Positions 1 through 30,100 of a stretch of DNA of 64,000 nt are shown one piece after another (position 1 is the first letter of the stretch; each line of letters opens with the position of its first letter). Below the pieces are notes generated by a model. That model ran no database searches, was not told the origin of the DNA, and saw nothing but the letters and a program-made list of their open reading frames with translations. Source of the stretch: Protula sp. h YS-2021. Its lineage: Eukaryota; Annelida; Polychaeta; Sabellida; Serpulidae. Position numbers and translations under genes: made by a program. The stretch is from positions 55,604,803 to 55,668,802 of the forward strand of contig OX457031.1 of NCBI GenBank assembly GCA_949752745.1, in the 5' to 3' direction.

Positions 1-795
1 GAAATTGGAAGTGTTGCCATGGTCTCAAGTGAGGTCAGTGCTGCTCGGTTATCAAGCAAGGGGTACTGTTCTCAATTGAAACTTTTGCGCACGCGCAACA
101 GCCTAATTATAGAACTCTGGTTATTAAAGCGGTGACGGATTTTGATATTTTAAATGTGATGAAAAACTTCACTTGGCCTTTGTCAAAGTGACGCTTTTTG
201 GGAAAAAGAAGGGAAAAGGATATTACGAACTTGCTACTTAGTAAGAATTAGAAGTATACTGACATCAGAATCTAACATAAGTATTTCACAGGTATTCATG
301 TGAAAAATAAAGTACCTTATGGGCACATCTAGGATTGAGTGTGTTGCCGTTGTGTAGAACCATAAAAACGCAGTGCCTGGTGCACATTATAGCGTCAAGA
401 ATCAAAAGCCGTGTCAAGAGTAACAAAATAGAATACAGAAGGCAAAACAAGCGTAGTTTTTTTAAGCAGAATCTATGCCACTAGATACTGTCGTTACGTC
501 ATACACTGTGTCCGTGATGTACCAAAAACACTATGATACTGCAAATGCGTAAGGTGACAGCTTCTAGAATCTGAAATAAACATTATAAGGCAAACTATTG
601 TACAACTTGTAGAATCTGAAATAAGTACCGCTTTCCTGATGAGAGTTTATTGTTATGCGGCTTGTAGAATCTGAAACACACCATTATAATGGAGCTATGT
701 AATGTACAATATGTAAATCTCCAAAATAAATTTGAATGTAATAGAATTTGTGTATTACAAACACTATAAGGTAGTAACTTGAGTTTTTTTTTCAG
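1..795 (+). other. Kinesin intron fragment (5' edge of window)
   Basis: Non-coding, AT-rich. It ends in a pyrimidine run and CAG just before the first recognisable kinesin exon, so it is the tail of an intron. Around 560-720 a short motif, TAGAATCTGAAA, recurs three times at roughly 60-base spacing. I see no exon here; the P-loop and switch I exons must lie left of the window. Confidence 0.7.
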
Positions 796-17283
<16,488 letters not shown>

Positions 17284-19250
17284 ACCCCCATCAAGTGAGT
17301 ACATTAGAAACCCTCTGCTTGATGTGCTTGGCGTCTTTGTCGTGCTTGTTGACCCTCCCCCCTCCTCCCCCTCCCCCCTCCCCCTCCCCCCTTCCCCCTC
17401 CCCCCTTCCTCCCTCCTTCCTCTCCTCCTTCCTCCTCATCACCCCACCAGAAATAAAATTTTATTTGCGCCGTTTTAATTTGAAAAAAAAAGCCTTGAAT
17501 GAACAGTGCACTGCGAACATAATGTTTTTGTTGTTTAACAGTGCGCAATGTTTTTCAGACACATTACTTAAGTGTATGGTTGGAAAACGTTTAAAAACTG
17601 TTCTAAAAATTCACCGTAAAATAATGTAGCTTCTTTGAATGTCTTGTTGAATGTTAATTGAAAAAAAAAGAAAAATTATGAAAACTATTCTGTATTAAGA
17701 TATAATAGTGTATGTTTTGTTTCTGTGTTTTCAGAAACGTGTCTAGTCATTTATAACGTGGAGGTGGTGTGCTGAGGTTTTCTTACTGGATACAAACTTA
17801 ACAGACGTCAGCAGAATAAACACACTGAGTTTTCCTTGTATATATCTGTAATGAGGAGAATTTATTGCTATTAAAAGTTTGAAATGCTTTGTTTTCATGT
17901 GAGTATGGTGTGAAAGTGACTTTTCTTAACCAATTGGATCTTGTGAACCAAAAAAATTCTTCATGAGCGTTTAACAGAGGATTTTTTTTTTTTTTTTGCA
18001 ATTTGTTTAAATTTAAAGTGTTTTTTAATAATAATTAAAATTTTAATTTTAAAAGTCCGCTAGCTGTTAATTTTGCAACGCAGTGTCTCAGCTTCTGTAT
18101 GTATGAACGCACATGCTTGTAGAAATAAAACAAGTGTTGTGGATCGCTTTATTTTCATGTCATAAAAAATAGAATTGTCCTGCGAAGACTTGAGGATTTG
18201 GAATGTGTTTCTTAATTATTGGAGGGAAATTTGGCTTCCTATTTTGCGTCGCAAGTAACATTCAGTTGTAAAAACCTTGAAGTGTATAATATAGTTATAT
18301 AAATTTTCCCCCCGAGTTTTAATAAACACATCCAATTCAAGGAAGAAATTATAAACAAACAAACCGACGTACTGTCGTATTTTGTAGTGAAAAGGGTGAA
18401 AGATTACATGTGAAAGATTACATGTGAAACATGCATTATAGGTACATTCGCGATCAGCTTACTATGTGTGCAATGCTTGTAAAAAGTAGTCCTCAATCCA
18501 GATGTAATGCGACCGATTTTGACAGGGCGGTGGAAATATTAAATATTAAATGAGTAGGCTTAGAAAGTGGGTGTCTCTCCCCTTATAGGTGTGTTAATTT
18601 ACGTACTGAGAAAATTCATGTAAAGATCTATTTTTTTCCAATGGCGCAGTGATACGAAATTTCTTGCATTTGCTCTGGATTTGGTCTGTTAAGTATAGTA
18701 GATTATATATATGTATATGAATAATATATAGCTGCTTTTCCATGTTAAAAAAAAAAACCATTGCATTTTACTTCAGCGTGAAAGTTTAACAATTGTACGT
18801 CATAGGCAGGGTGTGAATTTACTACGTAAGTAAAGTGAGAGAACTTTTTTTTCTCGCGGCTGTCGAGATGTGTGAAAACAATGTAATGTTACACAGTGTG
18901 CGTAAGTAGGGTGTAGTGATATAAATAAGCGCGTTTCAGTATTTCAAAAGTGCAAGGATTTTTTTCCTTAAAAAGACGGCGCAAATTTCGACACATTGTT
19001 TCATTAATGAGAAACATTTCGTGTCCATATATTTTATTTAGCTTCGATTTCGCATACGTAGTTGTAGGATGATTTCGAATTTCGGAAGGCATAGTCAGTT
19101 TTATTTAGAAGACTTTTCATGACCTGTAGAATACATTCAAACCAAAGTTTCGACTTTTTTCTTTAAAACTTTTAAAACAAAATATACTCGTGTTTTGTTC
19201 CAGACAAGTGCTTTCATTTGTTGTAGGTGTTTGGAAATCGAGGGTCTCTT
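17284..19250 (+). other. Kinesin 3' UTR and flank
   Basis: AT-rich and non-coding apart from a C/T-rich stretch at 17350-17440. Candidate poly(A) signals AATAAA at 17815-17820 and 18124-18129; another lies near 18319. I cannot tell which is used. Beyond about 18400 I see no features. Confidence 0.5.
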
Positions 19251-19256
19251 ACGTAA

Positions 19257-19790
19257 ACAACGGATCCGTTTTGTGTTTACGGATCCGTTTTGTGTTTACG
19301 GATCCGTTTTGTGTTTACAGGTCCGTTTGTCAGCTACCTGATCAGATAGTTTTCATTGATTCCAGTAGATTTTCATACTTGCAAAAATTTTCTTTATTGA
19401 AGAAAAAACTATTTTTTATGGTGCCATAACGACTTCTGACCGGTTTGCCGCTCTTACCGGTTTGCCATTCTGACCGGTATGCCATTTTGACCGGTTTGCC
19501 ATTCTGACCGGTATGCCCTACTGACCGGTTTGCCGTTCTGATCGGTTTGCCGTTCTGACCGGTATGCCGGCCCGTATGCCATTTTGACCGGTTTGCCATT
19601 CTGACCGGTATGCCCTACTGACCGGTTTGCCGTTCTGACCGGTTTGCCGTTCTGACCGGTATGCCGTTCTGACCGGTATTCAGTTCTGACCGGTTTGCCG
19701 TTCTGACCGGTTTGCCATTCTCACTGGTTTGCCGTCTGACCGGTTTATCGTTCTGACCGGTATGCCGTTCTTACCGGTATGCTATTCTCG
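19257..19790 (+). repeat. Two adjacent minisatellites (19 bp and 17 bp)
   Basis: 19259-19325: about 3.5 copies of ACGGATCCGTTTTGTGTTT. 19435-19785: about twenty copies of TTCTGACCGGTTTGCCG and the variant with TATGCC. The 17-bp array has one internal block duplication (19487-19545 and about 19582-19640). Non-coding. Confidence 0.92.
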
Positions 19791-20334
19791 CAAAACGGGG
19801 AGAAAATCTCGATTTTCAAACACCTTTCGTTTTGCGTTCTCGTATGTGCTTCTGTTTTCGCCCCGTGTATTTCGACGACTTTCTATGTTATAACTTCTAG
19901 CCATTTATAGAACTGTGTTAGGGCGGCCGTTTAGAACGGATAAAGTTCATGTTTTAACAGTTGTTTTATATTGTTGACCTCTTGTGTTATTGATTCCAAG
20001 GTAAACACTGGAAATTCTAACAACGTTGTATCACCCCAGAAATAAGCGGAGCTCCAGTATCTGAAAACGCAAAAAAAAAAAAGAAAGAAAAACTAACACC
20101 TAGCTGAAACATTCAGGCCTTCGAGAAAAAGTGGATCTGGAAAATTCTTTTGTCATTTCCGTAGAACTGCTGTGTTGTTTCTTCTTTCAGTCAGAAGTGA
20201 ACAGAAAGTAAAATAACTTTGTCATTTCTCGAATGTTAAACAGTTAGCTGATATTGACTTATCGTGAGTTGAACGTCAGACAATGTTGACACCATTGAGA
20301 ATGTTGACCTTTGCTCGTCATTTTTCGGATGGTT

Positions 20335-20517
20335 CAGGAGTGGTATTCTGCTCTGTCCTTATTTTTAAGGATGTCCTTATTTTTAAAATAAGGATAAAAA
20401 AGCTATTCTGCTCTATCCTCAAACTTAACAAAGTCTTTTAAAAATTAGGGATGAACCATCTAATCTCAAGAATAAGGACGTCCTTAAATATAAGGACTGA
20501 GCAGAATACCACTCCTG
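20335..20517. mobile_element. 183-bp MITE-like inverted-repeat element
   Basis: Left end CAGGAGTGGTATTCTGCTCT, right end the near-perfect reverse complement (…AGCAGAATACCACTCCTG). The arms continue inward as GTCCTTATTTTTAAGGA against TCCTTAAATATAAGGAC, about 45-50 bases each. No open frame, no convincing target-site duplication. Structure fits a non-autonomous DNA transposon or a foldback element. Confidence 0.75.
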
Positions 20518-22535
20518 ATGAAGTAATGCTAACTGAGAATAAGTGAATATACGCTTTGTTATCGATTCTGTAAGGTGCAGAATTCCGGTAAATGCGAAGC
20601 CGGAAGTACTTCTTGCTCACTGATTTCAAATTACTGACCAGAAAAAAAAACAACACACACACACAAAAAAGAAAACCATATAATAAAACGAAATGTGCGC
20701 GTTGCTTTCGTGATGTTCTGGCCTTCGGGGCGAGTCTTGAAGGCGGGTTTGGGATCTCATTGGCGGGTTCAGCACTGGCGCTGCTCGTTTTGCCTGCGAT
20801 CTCTTTTTTCTTCTCACGTGTGTGACGTCACGAAATTTAGGATGGATTGCTTCGCATCAACGAGGCCTGTTTGTGGATATTTTCGGCAAGATGGAACGCA
20901 CAAGTGATTTTAAAAAGATGTTAAAACCCGGGTAGAAACGACCAGAAAGTGTTTTGTTACGGGTACAGTTGGAGCTCGGTGTCTGCACCCATACCAAAGC
21001 ATAGGTTTAGAGACACGATGTTCTCTTATATGTCAGCGGGGAAGGCGTTACAACGTGCACATGTCGGTTGTTTATATTTACTCTTGTTTGAAGTTGCCAT
21101 AATTCTTTGTCAAGATTTAGTTTTGGGACATCCTTAAGGAAGGAGTGTGAAATTTTTATTTTGAAATGGCGTCGGTTTGGCTCAGTGGTTCAGTAAAAAA
21201 AAGTCAATATTGATTTAAATTGTAGGTCTAAGTTTGTAGTGTTAGTAGCTCGTGAGCGCAAATGCCTTAAAACGCAAGTCGTTAAAAAATTCTAGCGTGT
21301 CCTGGTGAACATTAGGGGGTGAGGAAAAGTAAAAAAAACAAAACAAAACAAAGCAACCGTGTCTATAAATAAATCTTGGAATGGGAACGGGTAAACTGTT
21401 GGTCTGTTCGCTGTGAAGTTCGACAATAGTTTCGCCTAGTAGTGATATAGTTTGTTGTTTACAGCTGCTTTCTCGTGCATATATATTTGACTCTGTTAAG
21501 CTAAAACCTTAGAAGTTGGTGGCATGTTCAGCTTGGGGGGGGGGGGGGGGGACCCTTGCCTATTGCAGTATCGGGTATTTAAAAAGCAAGAGGCAAAAGT
21601 TCACAACAATAACCGACATCCTTGGCTTCAGAAATAGGCGTAGTAGCTTTACCTAACTCATGCCGGTGTGTCAAGGTGATTTGTTGACAACACCTTAGGA
21701 AATGAAGTAATACAGAGGGCGGGTGGGGGGAGGGGAAGGGGCGGGCGGGGGTTAGGTTTTGCAACTGTTTGTTTTTGTGATGTAAAGGCGATGTGAGCAC
21801 TTTTATTTGCAGCTTGTGTCTGCTAAAATAAAACACTTGAAAAAAAATAACACACACTTGTCTTTTTATCTGCTTTTTATCTAGAATTCCAGAAAATAGA
21901 TATAATTACTAGCGTACAACGAAATAAGCGAATGATAAAACAATATAGTGTAAGTTACAAGAGAACTGAGTTTTTTAATCTGAACGAATAGTTCGACAGT
22001 AATTTATTCAGGAAGTACATTTGTTGAGAATTCTAACACTTTCAACATTATGCCCTCTTCTCACGGCGAAACGGGAAGCACAGAAAATGTACACGTTTTC
22101 CCCGGTTAATCGGACAGCACGGCTCGCGAGCAATTCCACAAGTATCACACGTCAAGCAAAGACCATACGGTCGGGGAGTATTTTATTCTGGTCCACCTGA
22201 GTACCGAAGGGAGTGGAGGGGGGGGGGTCACTCTGGGGAGACTTTCTAAATATAACAAAACTAAAAAATTATTTTCACGTCTGACAGACCTGAGTACCAA
22301 GACACATACATGAGTATATGCTTCACAAGCTGCGGCCGCGAGCAGTTCAAAAACACACCATTTAATAGCCGTGTTCCATTATTTGGTCACAAAGCGTTTG
22401 ATTTTGACTTCCCCGTGACAGATTTCCGTTTTGGCCTTAATTAAGCCACAGTCAGGTCAAAAATCAACTACCGCTGTTTGCGTATTTTTTTTTTTTTCAT
22501 TTTTACATAAAAACTCAATCTTCTATGTAATAATT
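20518..22535. other. Intergenic, no gene recognised
   Basis: AT-rich with scattered poly-A and G runs (21536-21551, 21719-21750, 22218-22227). No conserved coding piece, RNA gene or clear repeat found on either strand. Confidence 0.5.
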
Positions 22536-22609
22536 ATGTCTCCCCGACCAAGGGGAGACATATAGTGTTTGTACGTTCTGTGTGTGTGTATGTGTGTACG
22601 TGTGTGTGT

Positions 22610-22641
<32 letters not shown>

Positions 22642-25438
22642 CAGTCTGTTGTGAACAAAGTGTTGTGTGCAAGATATCTCGAGAACGAAACGTCGGATCA
22701 ACTTCAAACTTGATCGAATTATTCCTTGGTAAGGTCGGACGGTTCTATCAACTTTTGGCGCATGTCAGGTGATTAAGGCAGGCGTATGACGTCATTACGT
22801 AAAAATCTTGTGTGCAAAATTTCTCAGTCGCTGAACATCGGAGAAAGTTGAAACTTGGTGGGGTTGTTGCTTGGTTGGTCCGAAAGATGCTGTAGATTTT
22901 TTTCGCGAGTAGAACGAACGAATGCGGCGTATGACGTCATCACGTAAAATATGTATATATTTTGAACAAGATCTTGTGTGCAAAATATCTGAACATCGGA
23001 GAAAGTTGAAACTTGGTGGGGTTGTTGCTTGGTTGGTCCGAAAGACGCTGTAGATTTTTTTCGCGAGTAGAACGAACGAATGCGGCGTATGACGTCATCA
23101 CGTAAAATATGTATATATTTTGAACAAGATCTTGTGTGCAAAATATCTCGATAACGGAAAGTTCTATCGACTTGAAACTTTATATGAATATTCCTTGAAT
23201 CAGTCGGCGGATTCTATCAATTTTTGGCGCATGTCAGGTGATTAAGGAAGGCGTATGACGTCATTACGTAAAAATCTTGTGTGCGAAATTTCTCAGCCGC
23301 TGAACATCGGAGAAAGTTGAAACTTGGTGGAGTTGTTGCTTGGTTGGTCCGAAAGACGCTGTAGATTTTTTCGGGAGTAGAACGAACGAATGCGGCGTAT
23401 GACGTCATCACGTAAAATATGTATATATTATAAACAAGGTCTTGTGTGCAAAATATCTCGATAACGGAAAGTCCTATCGACTTCAAATTTTATATGTATA
23501 TTCTTTCGGTCAGTCGGACGGTTTTGTCAACTTTTTACGCATGTCACGTGATTAGGGCAGGTGTATGACGTCATTACGTAAAAATCTTATGTGCCAAATT
23601 TCTTAGCTGCTGAAGATCGGAGAAAGTTGAAACTTGGTGGGATTGTTGCTTGGTAGGTCCGAAAGACTATATAGAATTTTATCGCGAGTAGAATGAACGA
23701 GTGCGGCGTATGACGTCATCACATAGAATATGTATATATTATAAACAAGGTCTTGTGTGCAAAATATCTCGATAACGGAAAGTCCTATCGACTTCAAATT
23801 TTATATGAATATTCCTTGGGTCAGCCGGACTGTTCTAACAATTTTTGGCGTGTCACGTGATAAGGGCAGGTGTATGACGTCATTGCGTAAAAATCTTGCG
23901 TGCGAAATTTCTCAGCTGCTGGACGCCGGAGAAAGCTGAAACTTGGTCGGATTATTGCTTGGTAGGTCCGAAAGAAACTTTAAATATTTTTCGCAAGTAG
24001 AACGAACGAAAGCGGCGTATGACGTCATCGCGTAAAATATGTATATTTTGAACCAGATCTTTTATGCGTAATATCTCGATAACGGAAAGTCATATCGACT
24101 TAAAATTTTATATGGATATTCCTTGGTTCAGTCTGACGACTGTTTCAACTTTTGACGGGTAAAAAGTTATCTGTTCTTAAAAAAAATATCTCGACATCGG
24201 AAAGTCGGATCGATTTTAAATTTGATGTAGTTATTCCTCGGATAAGTCACACGGTTTTGTTAAACATTATTAAACTCGTATAGAAAATCAAGAAAGGTGC
24301 TTAACGTCAACACCCCCCCCCCCACCCCAGCCTCCCAATTTTTGGCTGCTTTGTTATCTATGCATGGGTGTTAACTGCGCTGGGGATTTCGGAAGATTTT
24401 CCGGAAGATTCTCTAGTGTTCCTGCATTCTTTAGAAAGCTTCAAAACAGTAACAGCATTATTGTCGGTCCATTGCTATTTGTTATTGCCTGAAATTGAGC
24501 TTTTTGTGCATTTCTCATCTATGGCTGTTACGTAACGTGCCACTCAGTCAGGGGTCAGTGTCAGTTGCGGTGCATGATGGAGTCGTTATCTACGAGGTCA
24601 TGGAATACTATTGTCGTATTATAGCTCTAAGCAGCTCTAGCTATTGATTTTTTTTTCGCCGCATACTTGATTAGGTTGCCAAAATGTGCTATATATAGGA
24701 GCCATGTTGTATCGATTAGCATTGTTTGCTGAAGCATTTTTCGCTATTAAATTGGGTCGTCCGATATCTTGTGTTATGAGGAGCAGCTCACCATTTTGCC
24801 AACGAAATGCTTCCCCCTTCTCCCACCGAAGTGCGTCATCTGATGCGCAGTTATGAAGAATGCCTTTCTAGTGCTATTTGGCCGATTGGAATGTGCGAAG
24901 ACAAGGTAGTCTATCATGGCTATAACTACACTTAGGGTACAGACCGTTACCGTTGCCTTGTGTAAAAAGGTTAGAGTTGTGTTTATAGTCGGACCTACAG
25001 TAAATAGCTGAGCGGAGGGGCGTGTGGAGGTTGATGGTTAGCAAAAAAAAAAAAATCCCGACCGCCTTCAAGACCTGGATAAAAAGATGTAAAGTAAGAA
25101 CCGTTTGTCGTGACCCCTTCCACTTTCAGGTAAAAAGACGTACGGTAAAACCTGCCTGTCTTGCCCACTTCCAGACCCGGATAAAAATGTAACGTACAGT
25201 AAAACTGCTATAGTGACCAACTTCAGATCTGGATAAGAGGGGCCTACAGTAAAACCCGTTTTAGCGACCACCTTCCAGACTCCGATGAAAAAAGATGCTC
25301 ATTTATATCTGTTTCAGTGACCACCATCTGTTTGATTTATTTTGAGTTTTTTACAATGAATGAAGGTTATGTTTGCAGAAATGAATATTTTTTTCAGTTT
25401 GGGGACGGGGGGGGTCATGGGTTTAGTCGGGGAGACAT
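22536..25438 (+). mobile_element. 2.9-kb non-coding element with ATGTCTCCCCGAC inverted ends
   Basis: Left end ATGTCTCCCCGACCAAGG (which itself forms a hairpin with GGGGAGACAT), right end GGTTTAGTCGGGGAGACAT, reverse complements of each other. Inside: a (GT)n tract at 22578-22642; four to five imperfect units of about 300 bases at 22650-24170, each with two TGACGTCAT motifs and TCGGAGAAAGTTGAAACTTG; a single-copy middle; and a run of 60-65-base units (CAGTAAAACC…GACCACCTTC) at about 25070-25330. No protein. An inverted partner lies at 45135-47285. Probably a non-autonomous DNA transposon. Confidence 0.75.
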
Positions 25439-25603
25439 TTGTTTTTGTTCACAAAAACAAGAAACTAAGTAGGTATCGATTGAAAGTGTGTAATATAAGC
25501 CTGCACTCTTATGTTTTGTGTGCACTGGCCGCTCTAGTTAGGAATTGCACTGACACGAATTTAATGAAGTAGCAAAAGTGTCCCACAGAGGAAGCGGAAG
25601 GGA

Positions 25604-25850
25604 CTATAGCATCCAGATCGCCATTACACAAAAACCGCAAATAAGCCACATTATGTATACGTCACGAATACACACTGTGTATACGTTATGACTACACACT
25701 GTGTATGCGTCACAACTACGCATTGTGTATACGTAACAACTACACACTGTGTATACGTCACGACTACGCATTGTGTATATGTCACAACTACGCACTGTGT
25801 ATACGTCACAACTACGCATGGTGTATACGTCAAGATCACCACAGAACTTC
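25604..25850 (+). repeat. 24-bp minisatellite
   Basis: About eight units of GTATACGTCACAACTACGCA plus CTGT. Open in one frame because 24 is a multiple of three; not a gene. Confidence 0.9.
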
Positions 25851-26564
25851 TCTGTAACAAGACTAGGAAAGACAATACAAGACTCTCATAACAACATCCA
25901 CATAAAAGCAGTCTAAAAAAGGGCTCTTGCAAAAGGTAGAGCTTTTAGTTATAAAAAAAGAAATTTCAACACGCAAACATGATGCAATACGTTAAAAAAC
26001 ATTTCAGTATAAAATACAAGAAACAACAGAAAACTTTGCAAAACTGTGTAATATATAAAGCTAACAACAACTTTAACAATAGCTTTCAAATGACAGTGGT
26101 GTTAGTCCACTCAACAACTCTTTTTTTTTCTCTTGGGTACCGATGTTTTAGCTGGCGCCCCCTGCCCCCCCCCCCCCCAAGTGTCCTGGATAGAAGAGGA
26201 GGGAGGGGGGAATGGGGGGGGGGGGGAGGGCAACCCAACAGTGCCAAGGCCTGAAGTCCCACTCCTAGGGGATGCACACAAATGTTCAGCAATCGCAATA
26301 CTGGTAGAAGTTACCCCTGATATTTATGGGTTTGGCTACCTTTTTCTTCAAACGAAAATACTTCAACGAGGCCAAATAACAGGTTAGAACATTTTCAGGC
26401 ATTAAAAAAAAAATACTGAGTGCAAGATTTGGGGCATGTCCGAATTCCCGCAGCGATGTATATAATTCCTTGCGCTGTTATTTTTCGTGGATGTGCCCGC
26501 TGATAATCTTTGCGGATGGTCCCTGGCGAATGTCCTTTTCCTGCACGATACCCGGCAGCACAGA

Positions 26565-27030
26565 CGGGGCTCATTACGTCACACGCAGCCTGCCACAGCG
26601 GGGCTTTGGTCTGCTGCCCGGCAGCACAGACGGGGCTCATTACGTCACACGCAGCCTCCTACTGCGGGGCTTTGGTCTGCTGCCCGGCAGCACACACGAG
26701 GCTCATTACGTCACATACGGGGCTCATTACGTCACACATGGGGCTCATTACGTCACACATGGGGCTCATTACAGCACACACGGGGCTCATTACAGCACAC
26801 ACGGGGCTCATTACAGCACACACGGGGCTCATTACGTCACACACGGGGCTCATTACGGCACACGCAGTCTCCCACTGTGGGGCTTTGGTCTGCTGCCCGG
26901 CAGCACACATGGGGCTCATTACGTCACACGCAGCCTCCCACTGCGGGTCATTAGTCTGCTGCCCGACAGCACACACGGGGCTCATTACGTCACACGCAGC
27001 CTCCCACTGCGGGGCTTTGGTCTGCTGGTT
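26565..27030. repeat. Composite 21-bp / ~65-bp minisatellite at the 3' end of the propeller gene
   Basis: Eight 21-base units of CACACGGGGCTCATTACGTC in the middle, flanked by longer units with CCACTGCGGGGCTTTGGTCT. The longer unit includes the proposed last codons and stop of the minus-strand gene (26985-27030), so coding end and repeat overlap. Confidence 0.85.
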
Positions 27031-27101
27031 TTACTCTTTCCTTTCTTCAGTGCTGGAGTCGAAGGAAGCCGGGACTGTTGACGTGTCGACGACGTCTGCT
27101 G
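26985..27101 (-). CDS. Proposed last exon of the unnamed protein
   Basis: From CCCTGCAG, phase 0, reading QQTSSTRQQSRLPSTPALKK, then GKSKTSRPKPRSGRLRVT and TAA (26985-26987). It joins in phase to the propeller exon ending at 28003 (TTG|GTAAGC). Support is only the phase, a fair acceptor and a sensible basic tail; the 3' half lies in the composite minisatellite. An earlier terminal exon is possible. Confidence 0.4.
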   Translation of the reverse strand, partial: QQTSSTRQQSRLPSTPALKKGKSKTSRPKPRSGRLRVT

Positions 27102-30100
27102 CTGCAGGGCTGACGACGCAGTTAGTAAATGAACAACTGTGGGCTCAACATTTGCTGACTTCTACAACAAAACAACAACATATTATAGTTAAGCAAATGA
27201 CTTCCGCTTCCACCCTGCTGTAAAAAATGTATCCACCAGCAACCTGTTCCCACAGCGAGCACTGGAACACCTTCCATGAACACACACACCTTCCATGAAC
27301 ACACACACCTTCCATGAACACACACACCTTGCATGAACACACACACCTTCCATGAACACACACACCTTCCATGAACACACACACCTTCCATGAACACACA
27401 CACCTTGCATGAACACACACACCTTGCATGAACACACACACCTTGCATGAACACACACACCTTCCATGAACACACACACCTTGCATGAACACACACACCT
27501 TGCATGAACACACACACCTTGCATGAACACACACACCTTCCATGAACACACACACCTTCCATGAACACACACACCTTCCATGAACACACGCACCTTCCAT
27601 GAACACACACACCTTCCATGAACACACACACCTTCCATGAACACACACACCTTGCATGAACACACACACCTTGCATGAACACACACACCTTGCATGAACA
27701 CACACACCTTCCATGAACACACACACCTTCCATGAACACACACCTTCCATGAACTCACACACCTTCCATGAACACACACACTTTCCATAAACACACAAAT
27801 CTTTTCTGTGAACAGATGGTTAAAGTCGCAACACAATTTCATTATCACTACACTACTGCTGTGTTCTTTTTATTCAAGTTTCTCACTGCACTACTTTTCT
27901 CCATTTCATGACACACTCTATCATTAAGTGATATTTTCTAGTTTTTTCTCCGACATTTTTTGGAGGTTTATTTGCAATTTCGCCTTTTTAATTTCGGCTT
28001 ACCAAAGCTTTCGTAACACTGTCTTTGGTTAGGTCAATGACGTACAAATGTCCATTTCCCACACAGAATAACCGCGCTTGAAAATACTGAAAACACAAAG
28101 CGAGAAATACTGAAAAGAAGAAAGACATACTGAGAATAACACACTTCACATGCTGTTAATATGTCGTCAGGATTCGTAACGTCACTACCACTTTAACGTC
28201 ATTACCGCTTTAACGTCATTACCACATTAACATTTGTTACAATCGCCATGGGCTCTTACAATACTGTGGATTCTACAGCAGCATGGAGTCTGCTCAGTGT
28301 GACGCAATCACAAATACCACAAATACCACAAATACCACAAATATCACAAATACCACAAGTGCAGGTCTGCGTTACCTTGATTGCCGACGTTTTAAAAGCG
28401 GGCGGTAAAGTCAGAACGTAGATGACGTCACCCATTTCCTGGTCACAACAGCTGAAACAAACAACGCCATATTTTGGGAAGTCTAAATTTGTTCCATACT
28501 TCCGGTCGGAAAGAACTGATATGTAATTTTCAGGTGGGGGCGGTACATAAATTAATCGCACTGTAAAGATTTTTTTTCTTTTTTTTTTTTAAATAGACAA
28601 ATTCCAGATAAAAATTCGTTGGCCAAAAAAAAAAAAAAGCAGCTAATCCACTATTATTAATTGCCTGACATGCTTTGCGCATAAATAAACATTCAAAATT
28701 CGCGGAATCCTCTTACACTATTTTGTTGCTGGAGTTACTGGAACAGAAGACGACTCCGCCGCCCACATCAACAGCGGTCACGTGACTTAAGTGTGGAGCA
28801 ACTGTCCAATCAGAGCAACAGATACATACACAACTACATATACAAAACCAAACGAACGAAAATCGTGCATACATTAACCCAAGCAGCTCTTTGACAAAAT
28901 GCGAGATACAACACGATTTTAAAAGCATCCATAAACTCATCGAATTATTTGTCTCTGTTTATTCTTCCGTTTATAAGAAAGTGTAATGTGACGATCACAA
29001 CTTGTATGAGACGTACAAACAGGAGCCACGAAGTGCAAAAACTTGTCACGCTAAAGATGTCGTTTGACTGAGGAAACAAACCCCTTTGCTAATGTTCAGT
29101 GAAACGGGATTCGGTAGGGGTGGGGAATGTGTGGAGGATAAGGGGAATATATGGAGGGTGAGGGCTGGGGGGATGTGTGGAGGGGGGAGGGTGGGGGTGG
29201 GGAATATGTGGAAGGTGGGAGGGAATGTGTGGAGGGTGGGGGGAGTGGGGGGGGGGTTGAACAATTTGATATATCACACAAAACAACAATACTTTGGCGT
29301 TTAACAAAACGTAAGCCGTGACGTAACTGACCGTGGTAGAAGCTGTGGGTGAGAGCTCCGGTCGCCTTGTCTATCTGCAGCACAGTGTTCCCCACGGCCA
29401 CGAAAATGGACTCACCCTGCGCAAACGACGAAGCCAAGACTTAACATTATGTATTTCATGTCCTCAGTTCATGTGAATAAGGTACATCTGTTCGGCCCAA
29501 TCTTCCAATCCGAAACGTCTCTATTCTAATAAAGAAATGGGAACAATCTACTAGTCGGCCGTGAAAAGGTCAAGGTCTCCTGATGGATAAATGACGTCAC
29601 ACATCAGAAACAGACAAGACCTTACATAAACATACAACATTCTATTTTTGGCCGGAACTTCACACTCATTTCCTCCACTTTTTGCACACGACACCATTTT
29701 ACTTTCATTTATATCCTTATCATACAATAATATGTGAAGAAGAAATGAGAACATTTCAGGTTTCTTAGCTGGGGAACGGCCGCGGGGTAAGGGGAGAGGG
29801 GGAGGGGGGGGGGGGTCGCACTCGCCTGCATGACACCACACTGCACAGCTTCCGATGGCGTCTGCGATGGTACTGGCTGTTGCGCGTGCGTGGCGGTGTA
29901 GAACACGTGCTTGCCGCTGACGTCATAACATGTCACCCCAGCAGAGTGACCGTGGTACGTCACGCTGTCGTCTGCTAACGCCTAGCACCAAGGCAAAATC
30001 AAATAAAAACACATGATAAAAAAATGGCCGTTCTAATTGAATTCCCCTCTGATCACAGTTAATGAATGATCTTTACTAAAACGATTCGTTTCAACATTCG

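Noticed and set aside
17284..17300. Kinesin reading frame continuing past 17283
   Set aside because: TAA is in frame and the ending GGGGGN is typical for short KIF5 tails; the donor-like CAAGTGAGT may be a UTR intron.
19342..19599. Frame with Gly-Gln-Asn-Gly-Lys-Pro repeats
   Set aside because: 17-bp minisatellite read on the minus strand.
27122..27848. Cys-Val-His-Gly repeat frames on the minus strand
   Set aside because: 19-bp minisatellite in the last intron of the unnamed gene.
28713..28801. Stop of the propeller gene at 28713-28715
   Set aside because: The donor AATAGT|GTAAGA two codons earlier gives a perfect phase-2 junction to CCDQEMGDVIYVLTL, and a further in-phase blade exon follows at 28086.
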